A stretch of 64,000 nucleotides of DNA from Brevundimonas sp. UBA4553 (GTDB lineage: Bacteria > Pseudomonadota > Alphaproteobacteria > Caulobacterales > Caulobacteraceae): contig NZ_DGLD01000006.1 of assembly GCF_002387245.1 (NCBI RefSeq), positions 92,575 through 156,574 of the forward strand. The letters run 5' to 3'. Within the stretch, counting starts at the first letter, position 1, and each line of letters opens with the position of its first letter. The translations under genes and the position numbers were made by a program. Below are positions 41,488 to 50,540 of this stretch, piece by piece. The notes below the pieces were generated by a model, which was not told the DNA's origin, did no database searches, and saw nothing but the letters and a program-made list of their open reading frames with translations.

Positions 41488-43527
41488 ATGTTCAAGACTC
41501 GCCTGATGAGCGCCGCCGGCCTGGCGCTTGCTTTCGCGCTCTCCGCTCAAGCCGCTTCGGCCCAGGACGCACAAGCCGCACCGGCCATCCACCCGTGGGG
41601 CTTTGACCTCAACGGGCGCGATCTGGCCGTGAAGCCGGGCGACGACTTCAACGAATACGCCAACGGGACCTATCTCAAGAACACCCAGATCCCTTCGGAC
41701 AAGGCCCGCTTCGGCCCGTTCGACGTTCTGTATGAGAACGCTCAAAGCCAGCTGAAATCCATCATCGAGGCCAGCGCCGCCAATCCGACCAACGCCAATG
41801 CGCAAAAGGTCGGCGCCCTCTACGCCAGCTTCATGGACGAGGCGCGCGTCAACCAGCTGGGCGCCCAGCCGCTCGCCGCTGATCTGGCCGCAGTGCGCGC
41901 CGTCCCCGACCACAGCGGCATGGCCCGTCTGATGGGCGAGAGCCACGCCGGTTTCGGCGGTTCGCTGTTCGGCGTTGACGTCTTCGAGGACCTGCAGAAC
42001 CCCAACCTCAACTCGGCCTACATGGGCCAGGGCGGCCTCGGCCTACCCGACCGCGACTACTATCTGAAGGCCGACTTCGCGCCTCAACGTGAGGCCTATG
42101 TCGCCTATGTCACCCGCGCCCTGACCGCCGCCGGTTGGGACAACCCGGCGCAGGCCGCCGCCGACATCCTGGCTTTCGAGACCAAGGTGGCCGAGAAGCA
42201 CTGGACCACGGTCGAACGCCGCCAGATCGACAAGATCTACAACCCGGCCCCCACCGCAGATCTGGCCAAACTGGCCCCCGGCTTTGACTGGACCGCCTTC
42301 TTGCAAGGTGCCCAGATCGCCAACGTGCCGACCATCGTCCTGATGGAAAACACCGCCATCCCCGGCATCGCCCAGGTCTTCGCCGACACCTCGCTGGACA
42401 CGCTGAAGGCGTGGGAAGCCTTCCAGATCGTCGATCAGGCCGGCCCTTATCTGTCCGACGCCTTCGTGAACTCGCGCTTTGAGTTCCGCGGCAAGACTTT
42501 GCGCGGGCAGCCTGAGAATCGCCCACGCTGGAACCGGGGTGTCGCCCTGGTCGACGGCCAGTTGGGCGAGGTTCTGGGCCAGGAATACGTCCGCCTGCAC
42601 TTCCCCGCCTCATCCAAGACCCAGATGGAGGCTCTGGTCGCCAACCTCAGCGCCGCAATGACCGAGCGCCTGAAGAATCTGGACTGGATGAGCGAGCCGA
42701 CGCGCGAGCAGGCCCTGCTGAAGATGTCCAAGTTCGGCGTAAAGATCGGCTACCCTGAGAAATGGCGCAGCTATGACGGGCTGGAACTGTCGGCCGACGA
42801 CCTCTACGGGAATGTCGAGCGCGCCTCGGCCTTCGATTGGGCGTGGAAGCGCGGCAAGATCGGCCAGCCGGTCGATCCGCTGGAATGGGGCATGACGCCT
42901 CAGACGGTGAACGCCTACTACAACCCACCGCGCAACGAGATCGTCTTCCCAGCCGCGATCCTGCAACCGCCCTTCTTCGATCCCAAGGCTGATCCAGCAG
43001 TGAACTACGGCGGCATCGGCGCCGTCATCGGCCACGAAATCACCCACGGCTTCGACGACCAGGGCCGCAAGTCCGACGCTGACGGCGTTCTGCGCGACTG
43101 GTGGACGCCAGAGGACGCCGCTCGCTTCGAAGCCCGCGCAAAGGTGCTGGGCGCCATCTATGACGCTCAGCAGCCCATTCCCGGCACCCCCATCAATGGC
43201 GAACTGACGATGGGCGAGAACATCGCCGATCTGGGTGGTCTGCTGATGGCGCTGGACGCCTACCACCGCAGCCTGAACGGCCAGCCCGCACCGGTCATCG
43301 ACGGCCTGACCGGCGAACAGCGCGTCTTCCTCGGCTGGGCGCAAGTCTGGCGTGAAAAGTCACGCGAGGCGGCGCTGAAGGAGCAACTGACCACCGACCC
43401 CCACTCGCCGGGTTCCGCCCGCGCATCGACCCCGCCGCGCAACATCGACGCCTGGTACACGGCGTTCGGCGTGACCCCGGATCAGGCGCAGTTCATCGCC
43501 CCCGAGAGCCGCGCCCGCATCTGGTAG
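41488..43527 (+). CDS. M13-family metallopeptidase (PepO/neprilysin-like)
   Basis: A 679-residue exported zinc oligopeptidase. The signal peptide is about 1-25 (QAASAQ). The zinc motif is HEITH (516-520) with Glu577 in GENIADLGG as third ligand; NAYYNPPRNEIVFPAAI is the substrate-binding segment shared with neprilysin. Because it has a cleavable signal, unlike the membrane-anchored eukaryotic forms, it is probably periplasmic or secreted, where it would degrade small peptides. It ends at a hairpin (43554-43583). Confidence 0.93.
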   Translation: MFKTRLMSAAGLALAFALSAQAASAQDAQAAPAIHPWGFDLNGRDLAVKPGDDFNEYANGTYLKNTQIPSDKARFGPFDVLYENAQSQLKSIIEASAANPTNANAQKVGALYASFMDEARVNQLGAQPLAADLAAVRAVPDHSGMARLMGESHAGFGGSLFGVDVFEDLQNPNLNSAYMGQGGLGLPDRDYYLKADFAPQREAYVAYVTRALTAAGWDNPAQAAADILAFETKVAEKHWTTVERRQIDKIYNPAPTADLAKLAPGFDWTAFLQGAQIANVPTIVLMENTAIPGIAQVFADTSLDTLKAWEAFQIVDQAGPYLSDAFVNSRFEFRGKTLRGQPENRPRWNRGVALVDGQLGEVLGQEYVRLHFPASSKTQMEALVANLSAAMTERLKNLDWMSEPTREQALLKMSKFGVKIGYPEKWRSYDGLELSADDLYGNVERASAFDWAWKRGKIGQPVDPLEWGMTPQTVNAYYNPPRNEIVFPAAILQPPFFDPKADPAVNYGGIGAVIGHEITHGFDDQGRKSDADGVLRDWWTPEDAARFEARAKVLGAIYDAQQPIPGTPINGELTMGENIADLGGLLMALDAYHRSLNGQPAPVIDGLTGEQRVFLGWAQVWREKSREAALKEQLTTDPHSPGSARASTPPRNIDAWYTAFGVTPDQAQFIAPESRARIW

Positions 43528-43553
43528 GGCGCGATAGCCAGTAACCGAACGAA

Positions 43554-43583
43554 AACGGCGTCAGCTGCGAAGCTGACGCCGTT
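43554..43583. terminator. Bidirectional terminator hairpin
   Basis: A perfect 13-bp stem AACGGCGTCAGCT / AGCTGACGCCGTT closed by a GCGA tetraloop lies between the M13 peptidase gene and the convergent small lipoprotein gene. On the minus strand it runs into TTTTCGTTC, on the plus strand into ATTCTAT. Confidence 0.8.
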
Positions 43584-43609
43584 ATTCTATCTGGCGTGCG
43601 CCGGTGAAA

Positions 43610-43819
43610 TCAGTTCGGCTTCTTGGGCGTGGTCGCCGCACCTGCGACCGCGCCGATCGCAGCGCCGGCGACGGTCGCGCCGGTATTGCCGCCAATGGCC
43701 TGACCGGCGACTGCACCGCCCAGGGCACCAGTGGCTGCGCGTTGTTCCGTCGTCGTGCCGCAGGCCGCCAGCAGGCCCACGAGGCCGATGACCGGAGCCA
43801 GTTTGAGGATCGTCTTCAT
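43610..43819 (-). CDS. Small glycine-zipper lipoprotein
   Basis: A 69-residue predicted lipoprotein: a signal ending in the lipobox LLAAC (Cys20) followed by a Gly/Ala-rich segment with small residues every four positions (GALGGAVAGQAIGGNTGATVAGAAIGA split here as GALGGAVAGQ and GATVAGAAIGAVAG), the glycine-zipper pattern of membrane-inserting or oligomerising helices. It ends in a basic KKPN. Related to small OsmB/YMGG-like proteins of unknown role. A terminator hairpin lies 27 nt past its stop. Confidence 0.75.
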   Translation of the reverse strand: MKTILKLAPVIGLVGLLAACGTTTEQRAATGALGGAVAGQAIGGNTGATVAGAAIGAVAGAATTPKKPN

Positions 43820-43860
43820 GGCGGTCTTCCTTTGATGGCTGAACAGGTAACAGTGCCGTG

Positions 43861-43899
43861 AAAACGAAACGGCCCGCCTCCGGTTCCGGAGACGGGCCG
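43861..43899 (-). terminator. Rho-independent terminator of ndk
   Basis: A 14-bp stem with one C-A mismatch (arms 43870-43883 and 43886-43899, TT loop) is followed on the minus strand by TTTCGTTTT. It lies 45 nt past the ndk stop. Confidence 0.8.
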
Positions 43900-43944
43900 T
43901 ATTATTGCAGAGCTAGGCCATGCAGCCTGCCCGACAAGGAATGC

Positions 43945-44364
43945 TTAGCCGACGATGTCCGCGTCGGTGAAGAACTGGGCGATCTCGATGCCGGCGTTTT
44001 CCAGCGAGTCCGAGCCGTGGACCGAGTTCTCGCCGATCGACAGGGCGAACAGCTTGCGGATGGTGCCTTCGGCGGCGTCGTTCGGGTTGGTGGCGCCCAT
44101 GACTTCGCGGTACTTGGCGACGGCGCCTTCGGCTTCCAGAACCTGCACGACGACCGGTTCGGCGATCATCTGCGAGACCAGTTCGCCGTAGAAGGGACGC
44201 TCGGCGTGCACTTCGTAGAACTTCTTGGCTTGGGCTTCGGTCAGCTTGATGCGGCGCTGGGCGACGATGCGCAGGCCAGCGGTTTCGATGACAGCGTTGA
44301 TCGCGCCGGTGATGTTGCGGCGCGTGGCGTCGGGTTTGATGATCGAGAAGGTGCGTTCGGTCAT
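43945..44364 (-). CDS. ndk: Nucleoside diphosphate kinase
   Basis: Equilibrates nucleoside di- and triphosphates through a phospho-histidine. The ATG at 44364 gives 139 residues, the normal size, starting TERTFSIIKPDA; the active-site His is in NSVHGSDS. The open frame continues upstream without similarity. A promoter resembling the Caulobacter consensus lies 40-70 nt upstream and a strong terminator follows, so it appears to be a single-gene unit divergent from the ABC-F gene. Confidence 0.96.
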   Translation of the reverse strand: MTERTFSIIKPDATRRNITGAINAVIETAGLRIVAQRRIKLTEAQAKKFYEVHAERPFYGELVSQMIAEPVVVQVLEAEGAVAKYREVMGATNPNDAAEGTIRKLFALSIGENSVHGSDSLENAGIEIAQFFTDADIVG

Positions 44365-44404
44365 GGGAAGACTCTTTGCGGTTTGGTAGTTTGAGGGTCG
44401 CGGG

Positions 44405-44433
44405 CTTATAGCGGCGCCCTCCCCGCTTTCCAA
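44405..44433 (-). promoter_or_regulatory. Predicted housekeeping promoter of ndk
   Basis: On the minus strand TTGGAAA (44427-44433) and GCTATAAG (44405-44412; 7 of 8 to GCTANAWC) are separated by 14 nt. This gives a leader of about 35 nt before the ndk ATG. Confidence 0.5.
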
Positions 44434-44460
44434 CCGCCACCTCAACGTCAGTCGTTTTCC

Positions 44461-46347
44461 ATGCTCCAGATCACCAACCTGACGTTCAACGCCTGGGGCC
44501 GCCAGTTCCTCGACGACGCCTCCGTCAGCCTACCGCCCGGCTCGAAGGTCGGCCTGGTGGGCCGCAACGGCATCGGCAAGTCGACCCTGTTCAAACTCAT
44601 TCTGGGCGAACTGGCCGCCAACGGCGACGAAGTCAGCCTGCCCAAGACCGCCCGCGTCGGCTCGGTCGATCAGGAGCACCCCGCCACGCCTGACAGCGTC
44701 CTGGACACGATTCTGGAAGCCGACGTCGAGCGGCATGACCTGATGAGCCGGCTGGAGACCGCCGAGCCGGAAGAGATGGGCGAGATCTGGGCGCGCCTGA
44801 TCGACATCGACGCCGACTCGGCCCCCGCCCGCGCCGGTGAAATCCTGGCCGGTCTGGGATTCAGCCAGGCCGACCAGCAGCGCCCCATGTCCGAGTTCTC
44901 GGGCGGCTGGCGGATGCGCGTGGCCCTGGCGGCGGCCCTGTTCGCCGAGCCGGACATGCTGCTGCTCGACGAACCGACCAACTACCTCGACCTGGAAGGC
45001 GCCCTGTGGCTGGAAAGCCGGTTGCAGAAGTATCCGCACACCGCCCTGATCATCAGCCACGACCGCGAGTTGCTGAACAACAGTTGCACCCACATCCTGC
45101 ACCTGGCGAGCCGTAAACTGGAGCTCTACACGGGCGGATACGACATGTTCGAGAAGGCGCGCGCCGAGAAGGCCCGCCTGCAACTGTCGGCCAAGGCCAA
45201 GCAGGACGCCGAGCGCGCCCACCTGCAGGCCTTCGTGGACCGCTTCAAGGCCAAGGCCTCCAAGGCCGCCCAGGCCCAGTCGCGGATGAAGCGTCTGGCC
45301 AAGATGGAGCCGGTCTCGACCACCATCGAGGAACGCGTCGCCCCCTTTACCCTGCCCTCGCCGCCGCGTCCGCTGGCGCCGCCGCTGATCCGTCTGGAAC
45401 GCGCCAACGTCGGCTATGAGACCGGCAAGCCCATCCTGCGCAATCTGAACCTGCGGATGGATCTGGACGACCGTATCGGCCTGCTGGGCGTCAACGGCGC
45501 AGGCAAGTCGACCTTCGCCAAGATGATCGCCGGCGCGCTGAATGTGTCGGAAGGCGAACTGCACCGCGACAAGAAGATGCGCGTGGGCTGGTTCCACCAG
45601 CATCAAATCGAAGCCATGGATCCGACCGACACCCCGCTGGAAATCATCCGCCGGGCCATGCCGGACGCCAACGAGAGCAGCCGTCGTTCCAAGCTGGCCC
45701 AGTTCGGCCTGGGTTTTGAGAAACAGGAAACCACGGTCGAGAGCCTGTCCGGCGGCGAGCGCGCCCGCCTGCTGCTGAACATGGTGGCGATGGACGCCCC
45801 CCACGTCCTGATCCTCGACGAACCGACCAACCACCTGGACATCGACAGCCGCCGCGCCCTGCTGGACGCACTGAACGATTACAACGGCGCCGTCATCCTG
45901 ATCACCCACGACCGCTCACTGATGGAACTGGTCGCCGACCGCCTGTGGCTGGCCGCCGACGGGACGGTGAAGCCCTATGAGGGCGACATGGACGACTATC
46001 AGAAATTCGTCCTCGACCGCGCCAAGGCCGCCGCCGTCAAGCCCAGCCAGATCAAGCAGGAGGCCGCAACGGCGGCGACGCCCACTCAGAACAGCAAGAA
46101 GAAGAACGACAAGAAGTCCGGTCCCTCGCCCTCGACCCTGCGTCACGCGGTCAAGAAGGCCGAGGAGCGCATGGCCGCCCTGGCCGCCGAGGTCGCCCGT
46201 ATCGACGACGACCTGGCCAACGCCGCCGTGTCCAACCCCAAGGCGCTGGAAGGCCTGACGCGCGCCCGCGCCAAGACCCAGACCGAACTGGAAGCCGCCG
46301 AAGCCGCCTGGATGGAAGCCGAGGAAGCCTTGGCGGCGGTGTCCTGA
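44461..46347 (+). CDS. ABC-F family ATPase (Uup/YheS-like)
   Basis: A 628-residue protein with two ABC domains and no membrane segments, the ABC-F type that acts on ribosomes. Walker A motifs are GRNGIGKST and GVNGAGKST; signatures are FSGGWRMR and LSGGERAR; both Walker B ends read DEPTN. The linker between the domains (about 225-290) is charged and helical, as in the P-site tRNA interaction motif. A Lys-rich spacer and a C-terminal coiled coil (AVKKAEERMAALAAEVARID) resemble Uup/YheS. It is a translation factor or DNA-structure-tolerance protein; the exact subfamily is not resolved. Confidence 0.9.
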   Translation: MLQITNLTFNAWGRQFLDDASVSLPPGSKVGLVGRNGIGKSTLFKLILGELAANGDEVSLPKTARVGSVDQEHPATPDSVLDTILEADVERHDLMSRLETAEPEEMGEIWARLIDIDADSAPARAGEILAGLGFSQADQQRPMSEFSGGWRMRVALAAALFAEPDMLLLDEPTNYLDLEGALWLESRLQKYPHTALIISHDRELLNNSCTHILHLASRKLELYTGGYDMFEKARAEKARLQLSAKAKQDAERAHLQAFVDRFKAKASKAAQAQSRMKRLAKMEPVSTTIEERVAPFTLPSPPRPLAPPLIRLERANVGYETGKPILRNLNLRMDLDDRIGLLGVNGAGKSTFAKMIAGALNVSEGELHRDKKMRVGWFHQHQIEAMDPTDTPLEIIRRAMPDANESSRRSKLAQFGLGFEKQETTVESLSGGERARLLLNMVAMDAPHVLILDEPTNHLDIDSRRALLDALNDYNGAVILITHDRSLMELVADRLWLAADGTVKPYEGDMDDYQKFVLDRAKAAAVKPSQIKQEAATAATPTQNSKKKNDKKSGPSPSTLRHAVKKAEERMAALAAEVARIDDDLANAAVSNPKALEGLTRARAKTQTELEAAEAAWMEAEEALAAVS

Positions 46348-46604
46348 TGGCCAAGCCGATCGTGTTCACCAAGGATGAACGCAAGGCCATCGGCGGCCGC
46401 ATCCGCGACTTCTTCAGCAAGGAGCTGGATCAGGACATCAGCCAGCTCCAGGCCGAGATGGTGCTGGAATTCTTTGGCGGGCAGATTGGCGGTTGGTTCT
46501 ACAACCGTGGTCTGGCCGACGCCCAGACCGTAGTCACGGCCAAGGCCGAGGACATCGCCGACGCGATCTACGCTCTACAACGCGAAAGCGGGACAGGTCG
46601 CTAG
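46347..46604 (+). CDS. DUF2164-domain protein
   Basis: An 85-residue protein matching the DUF2164 family: a charged N-terminal helix (KDERKAIGGRIRDFFSKEL), then EFFGGQIGGWFYNRGLADAQ, the most conserved part. Function unknown. It has no signal sequence. Its ATG shares one base with the ABC-F stop (TGATG), so it is translationally coupled to that gene. Confidence 0.85.
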   Translation: MAKPIVFTKDERKAIGGRIRDFFSKELDQDISQLQAEMVLEFFGGQIGGWFYNRGLADAQTVVTAKAEDIADAIYALQRESGTGR

Positions 46605-46643
46605 ACCCGCCCCGCTCCGCATGCATCCCGACGGAACGCCTGG

Positions 46644-46943
46644 TCAGCCGCAGCTGACGCGCGTCACCAGATTGGTCTTGTCGTCGTAGGTAAAGGTCAC
46701 GCGGTTATCGCGATAATCCATCGTCGCGGCGCAACTGCTGCACAGGACGCGGAAGATGCGGCCGCGCGGCGCATCGGCGGGAATGGTCGAACGATTGCGG
46801 CCGACATACTCCTGATAATCACCGGCCTTGCACGCCACCGGCGTAGCCTCGCCGCCGGCCGAGGAGCCGCCCTCTTGCGTCGGCGCACAGGCCGAAAGCG
46901 CGACCGCGCCTGCAAATGCCGTCAGCATCAGAATCGTTTTCAT
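46644..46943 (-). CDS. I78-like peptidase inhibitor lipoprotein
   Basis: A 99-residue predicted lipoprotein (signal with LSAC, Cys19). The mature part resembles the I78 peptidase-inhibitor family: a Cys near the start (ACKAGDYQEYVGRNRS), then IFRVLCSSCAATMDYRDNRV and the typical ending NLVTRVSCG. I78 proteins inhibit elastase-type serine proteases by a small disulfide-bonded fold. A CSSC pair is an addition to the basic pattern. It is downstream of a second, similar gene on the same strand. Confidence 0.7.
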   Translation of the reverse strand: MKTILMLTAFAGAVALSACAPTQEGGSSAGGEATPVACKAGDYQEYVGRNRSTIPADAPRGRIFRVLCSSCAATMDYRDNRVTFTYDDKTNLVTRVSCG

Positions 46944-46962
46944 GGCGTCTCTCCGTTCTGGC

Positions 46963-47304
46963 CTAGCCGCAGCTCACGCGCTCGACGATGCCGGTTTGCT
47001 GATTATAGAATATATTCAAGCGGTAAGGTGAATAGTCTTCCGTCACTGGACAGGTGGTGCAGGCCACCCGGCGAGTGACGACATCTACCGGAACGGGAAT
47101 CTCGGTGCGGGGTTTCCCGACCAGCCACTGAAGCTCAGCGGCCTTACACATGTCGGCGTTGATCGGAGGCGTCCGCGTGCCGACAGGTTGGTTCTGACGC
47201 GCCTGCTCGACCACGCTGGGCGCCGAAGGACGCGTTGACGGGGGAGATGACGAGCAGCCGGCGATGGCCGCCAGTCCCAGGATGATCAGGCCGCCTTTTC
47301 CCAG
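46963..47304 (-). CDS. I78-like peptidase inhibitor lipoprotein, start uncertain
   Basis: A relative of the neighbouring inhibitor: a hydrophobic signal with lipobox IAGC, a Ser/Pro linker, MCKAAELQWLVGKPRTEIP, RRVACTTCPVTEDYSPYRLN and the ending GIVERVSCG. The only standard start in frame is a GTG at 47424 deep inside holC, which would place 46 unrelated residues before the signal. I place the start at the CTG at 47304, giving a positively charged n-region (GKGG); a second CTG at 47289 overlaps the holC stop as CTGA with AAGG upstream. Both are non-canonical, so the exact start is unsettled. Confidence 0.6.
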   Translation of the reverse strand: MGKGGLIILGLAAIAGCSSSPPSTRPSAPSVVEQARQNQPVGTRTPPINADMCKAAELQWLVGKPRTEIPVPVDVVTRRVACTTCPVTEDYSPYRLNIFYNQQTGIVERVSCG

Positions 47305-47747
47305 CGCCCTTCGTCCGTCTGTTTCCAGTAGGCCAGATCGGCGTTGGCGGCCTTCAGCGTGCGCCAGCGTTCGCGCGCGTGCTGCAACGCCTGTTCGTTT
47401 CGACCGTCGAAAATGATGAAGCACCGCTCGTACCCTTCCGTGGCCCCCAGCTCTGACTCATCCACGATGAACAGCGCCTGAGCGTCATTCAGGTTCTCAC
47501 CCGATTCGGACAGCAGGATGGGCTGACGAGCGGCATAGGGTTCCGAAGCGAGCCCATGCGGCAGGAAACTGTCAGAGCGATAGGTCCACAGGAGCTCGTC
47601 GATGTCGTCGAAGCGATGAGACGCCACCCCGCGCACCAAGGCGCGCCAGCCCCGCTGAAGGGTCTTCTCCAGCAGGCCCGGCAGCACCTGATCCAGCGTT
47701 GATCGCTCCAGGTGGTAGAACCAGATTTCCGGCTTTGCGTCAGCCAT
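47286..47747 (-). CDS. holC: DNA polymerase III chi subunit
   Basis: Clamp-loader accessory subunit that contacts SSB. The 153-residue protein has the family beginning EIWFYHLERSTLDQVLPGLLEKTLQRGWRA (here noted in two parts: EIWFYHLERSTLDQ and LLEKTLQRGWRA), then LLWTYRSDSFLPHG and CFIIFDGR. It follows pepA by 26 nt on the same strand, the common pepA-holC pairing. Its stop may overlap the start of the next lipoprotein gene. Confidence 0.92.
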   Translation of the reverse strand: MADAKPEIWFYHLERSTLDQVLPGLLEKTLQRGWRALVRGVASHRFDDIDELLWTYRSDSFLPHGLASEPYAARQPILLSESGENLNDAQALFIVDESELGATEGYERCFIIFDGRNEQALQHARERWRTLKAANADLAYWKQTDEGRWEKAA

Positions 47748-47773
47748 CCGGCCCTACCCCTGAATGCGTCAGA

Positions 47774-49249
47774 TCAGGCTTCGTACTTGTCGGCGACCAT
47801 GCGGTCGAGCAGACGCACGCCCCAACCCACGGCGCCGTCCGGCACGGTCGGATTGCGGCTGTCCTTGACCCAGGCGGTCGGGGCGATATCGATGTGCGCC
47901 CACGGCGTGCCGTTGGTGAAGCGTTGCAGGAACAGCGCCGCCGTGATGGAACCGCCCGCGCGACCGTTGCCGGTGTTCTTTACGTCGGCGATAGGGCTGT
48001 CGATGTGACGTTCGTATTGCGTCGGGATCGGCATGCGCCAGACGTTCTCGCCCACCTTCGGACCAGCGGCCAGGATGCCGTTGGCGACTTCGTCGTCATT
48101 GGAGAAGACGCCCGCATATTCCAGGCCCAGCGAGATGATCATGGCGCCCGTCAGGGTGGCCAGGTCGATCATGAACTTCGGCTTGAAGCGCTCCTGCGTG
48201 TACCAGAGGGCGTCCGCCAGAACGAGGCGGCCTTCGGCGTCGGTGTTCAGGACTTCGACCGTCTGACCCGACATGGACACGACCACGTCGCCCGGACGCT
48301 GGGCCTTGCCGTCAGGCATGTTCTCAACCAGGCCCAGAACCCCGACGACATTGGCCTTGGCCTTACGACCAGCCAAAGCATGCATCAGGCCGGCCACTGC
48401 GGCGGCGCCGCCCATGTCCCACTTCATCTCTTCCATGCCGTCGGCCGGCTTCAACGAGATGCCGCCGGTGTCGAAGCAGACGCCCTTGCCGACGAAGGCG
48501 ATCGGGGCCTCGCCCACCTTGCCGCCGTTCCATTTGATCACAGCGAGCTGGCTTTCACGCTCAGAGCCGACGCCGACGGCCAGCAGGGTGTTCATGCCCA
48601 GCTTTTCCATCTCGGCTTCGCCCAGGATCTCGACTTCCAGGCCCAGGCTTTCCAGCGCCTTCACACGCCGTGCGAACTCGGCCGGGTAGAGGACGTTGGC
48701 GGGTTCAGCGACCAGATCGCGCGAGAACAGGACGGCGTCGGCAATAGCGGACAAGGGCTGGAAAGCGGCTTCTGCGGCCGCGACGTCCGAGGTGACAACG
48801 CGGACCGTGGTGACCGACGGGATCTTGTCGGCCTTCTGCTTGGTCAGATATTTGACGAAACGATAAGCAGCCAGACGCACGGCGAAGCCGGCGCGCGCGG
48901 CTTGTTCTGCCGACAGATGAGCGGCGTCGATCGTCAGGGCTTCAGCGCCCGAGAGCTTGGTAGCGTGATAGGCGGCGGCGGCGGCGGTTTCGACCGCGAG
49001 ATCATCGAACCTGTCAGCTGCGCCAGCACCCACCAGCAAGACGGCGTTGGCGTCGACGCCCGAGGGGGCCGCCACATTCAGGCTGCTGTTGGCCCCGCCG
49101 GTGAAGCGGCTGTTCGTCATCGCCTTGGTCAGAGCGCCCGCAGCTGCGGCGTCGAGCGCCGCGCCCGTTCCCGCCAGCGACCGGCCCTCATGGACCAGAA
49201 CGGCAAGGATTTCTGCGGCGCTGGGGGAAGCGACGAACTCGATCTTCAT
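47774..49249 (-). CDS. pepA: Leucyl aminopeptidase (M17)
   Basis: Cytosolic dinuclear-metal aminopeptidase removing N-terminal Leu and other residues; in enterobacteria PepA also binds DNA. The 491-residue protein has the family signature NTDAEGRLVLADAL and the metal and catalytic segments FVGKGVCFDTGGISLKP and MKWDMGGAAAV. It is divergent from the lptFG operon, with holC downstream, an arrangement conserved in many proteobacteria. Confidence 0.96.
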   Translation of the reverse strand: MKIEFVASPSAAEILAVLVHEGRSLAGTGAALDAAAAGALTKAMTNSRFTGGANSSLNVAAPSGVDANAVLLVGAGAADRFDDLAVETAAAAAYHATKLSGAEALTIDAAHLSAEQAARAGFAVRLAAYRFVKYLTKQKADKIPSVTTVRVVTSDVAAAEAAFQPLSAIADAVLFSRDLVAEPANVLYPAEFARRVKALESLGLEVEILGEAEMEKLGMNTLLAVGVGSERESQLAVIKWNGGKVGEAPIAFVGKGVCFDTGGISLKPADGMEEMKWDMGGAAAVAGLMHALAGRKAKANVVGVLGLVENMPDGKAQRPGDVVVSMSGQTVEVLNTDAEGRLVLADALWYTQERFKPKFMIDLATLTGAMIISLGLEYAGVFSNDDEVANGILAAGPKVGENVWRMPIPTQYERHIDSPIADVKNTGNGRAGGSITAALFLQRFTNGTPWAHIDIAPTAWVKDSRNPTVPDGAVGWGVRLLDRMVADKYEA

Positions 49250-49406
49250 AAAACCTACTCCAGGCCGAGGTTCTGTGCCCCGGTCATGCTTGAATCGGAC
49301 AAGGGCGCACCAGCAGTTTCGCCGGGGCGCCCGGATGTGTATTACATGGCCCGCATCGCTCGCGGCTGCAACTCAGTCGCCCCCCGAAACGCTTCCTTTC
49401 CAGATC

Positions 49407-50540
49407 ATGACGCTGATTCAGGGCTACCTCTTCCGCCAGATCGGCCTGCCTGTCGTGGCGGCGTGCGCAGCGCTGGCCGGCATAGGCTTGCTGAGTCAGA
49501 GCCTTGACCAGCTTGAAGTGATCGTTGAACGCGGCCAGAGCGTCTGGGTCATGGCCAAGCTGACCTTGCTGGCTCTTCCCCAACTAATCGCTGTCATCCT
49601 GCCCATTGGCCTGTTCGTGGGCGCGCTGATCGCCCTCACACGGCTGCAGCGCGAACAGGAATTGACCGCCGCCTACGCCGCGGGCGTAAGCCGCTGGTCG
49701 CTGATCCGGCCCGCAATCCAGATCGCCGTCATCGTGGCCGTTGTCGCCCTAATCACCAATGTCTTCGTCCAGCCGTGGGCCCAGCGCGAGGCGCGCCGTC
49801 AGGCCTTCGCCATCCGCACCGACCTGGCCGCCCTGCTGGTCGAGGAAGGCCGCTTCGTCCAGGGCCCGGGCGGCCTGACCGTCTATGTTCAGCAGATCGA
49901 GCAGAATGGCCTGCTGAAGAACCTGTTCGTCTACCTGGACAACGGCAAGACCGTCACGACATGGGACGCCGAAAGCGCTCGCTTCGGGCGCGTCGACGGC
50001 CTCCCTGTTCTGACGATGCAGAACGGATCGATGCAGCGCTATTCCTCTCGCGACGTGCTGAACCAACTCTCGTTCGATCAGCAGGTGTTCGACCTTTCGC
50101 CGTATACCAAGACGAATGAACGCATCCGCTTCAAGCCGTCGGACCTTTGGTTGACGGAGTTGTTTGATCCGACCCCCGCCTTGCTGGACAGCGCGGGCAC
50201 AAGAGGCGAACTGGCGGCCGAAGCTCATTCGCGCCTGGCTTCCCCCCTCTACGCTCTGACCGCGATGGCCCTGGCCCTGACAGCCATCCTGGGCGGCTCG
50301 TTCAGTCGAACGGGCTATAGTCGCCGCATCGCCAAGGCGGCCGGCGTCTTTCTGGTGGTCCGCGTCGTCGGATATGGATTGGTTGCAGCCAGCGCATGGA
50401 ACGGCGCTCTGAACATGCTGCAATATCTGCTGCCCCTGGCGGCCTGCTTCGTGGCGTTGCGCCTGCTGTTTCGTGCGCTCAAGCCGCACCGCCGCCGCGT
50501 TTGGGTGCCCCTCGAACGCTTCAAGGCGAGGTTCGCGTGA
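49407..50540 (+). CDS. lptF: LPS export permease LptF
   Basis: Inner-membrane subunit of the LptB2FG transporter that extracts lipopolysaccharide from the membrane. From the ATG at 49407 (MTLIQGYLFRQIGLP) it has 377 residues with the expected six membrane helices, three on either side of a periplasmic beta-jellyroll (about 130-265). LTRLQREQELTAAYAAGVS is the cytoplasmic coupling helix facing LptB. It overlaps lptG by 4 nt (GTGA). Confidence 0.93.
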   Translation: MTLIQGYLFRQIGLPVVAACAALAGIGLLSQSLDQLEVIVERGQSVWVMAKLTLLALPQLIAVILPIGLFVGALIALTRLQREQELTAAYAAGVSRWSLIRPAIQIAVIVAVVALITNVFVQPWAQREARRQAFAIRTDLAALLVEEGRFVQGPGGLTVYVQQIEQNGLLKNLFVYLDNGKTVTTWDAESARFGRVDGLPVLTMQNGSMQRYSSRDVLNQLSFDQQVFDLSPYTKTNERIRFKPSDLWLTELFDPTPALLDSAGTRGELAAEAHSRLASPLYALTAMALALTAILGGSFSRTGYSRRIAKAAGVFLVVRVVGYGLVAASAWNGALNMLQYLLPLAACFVALRLLFRALKPHRRRVWVPLERFKARFA

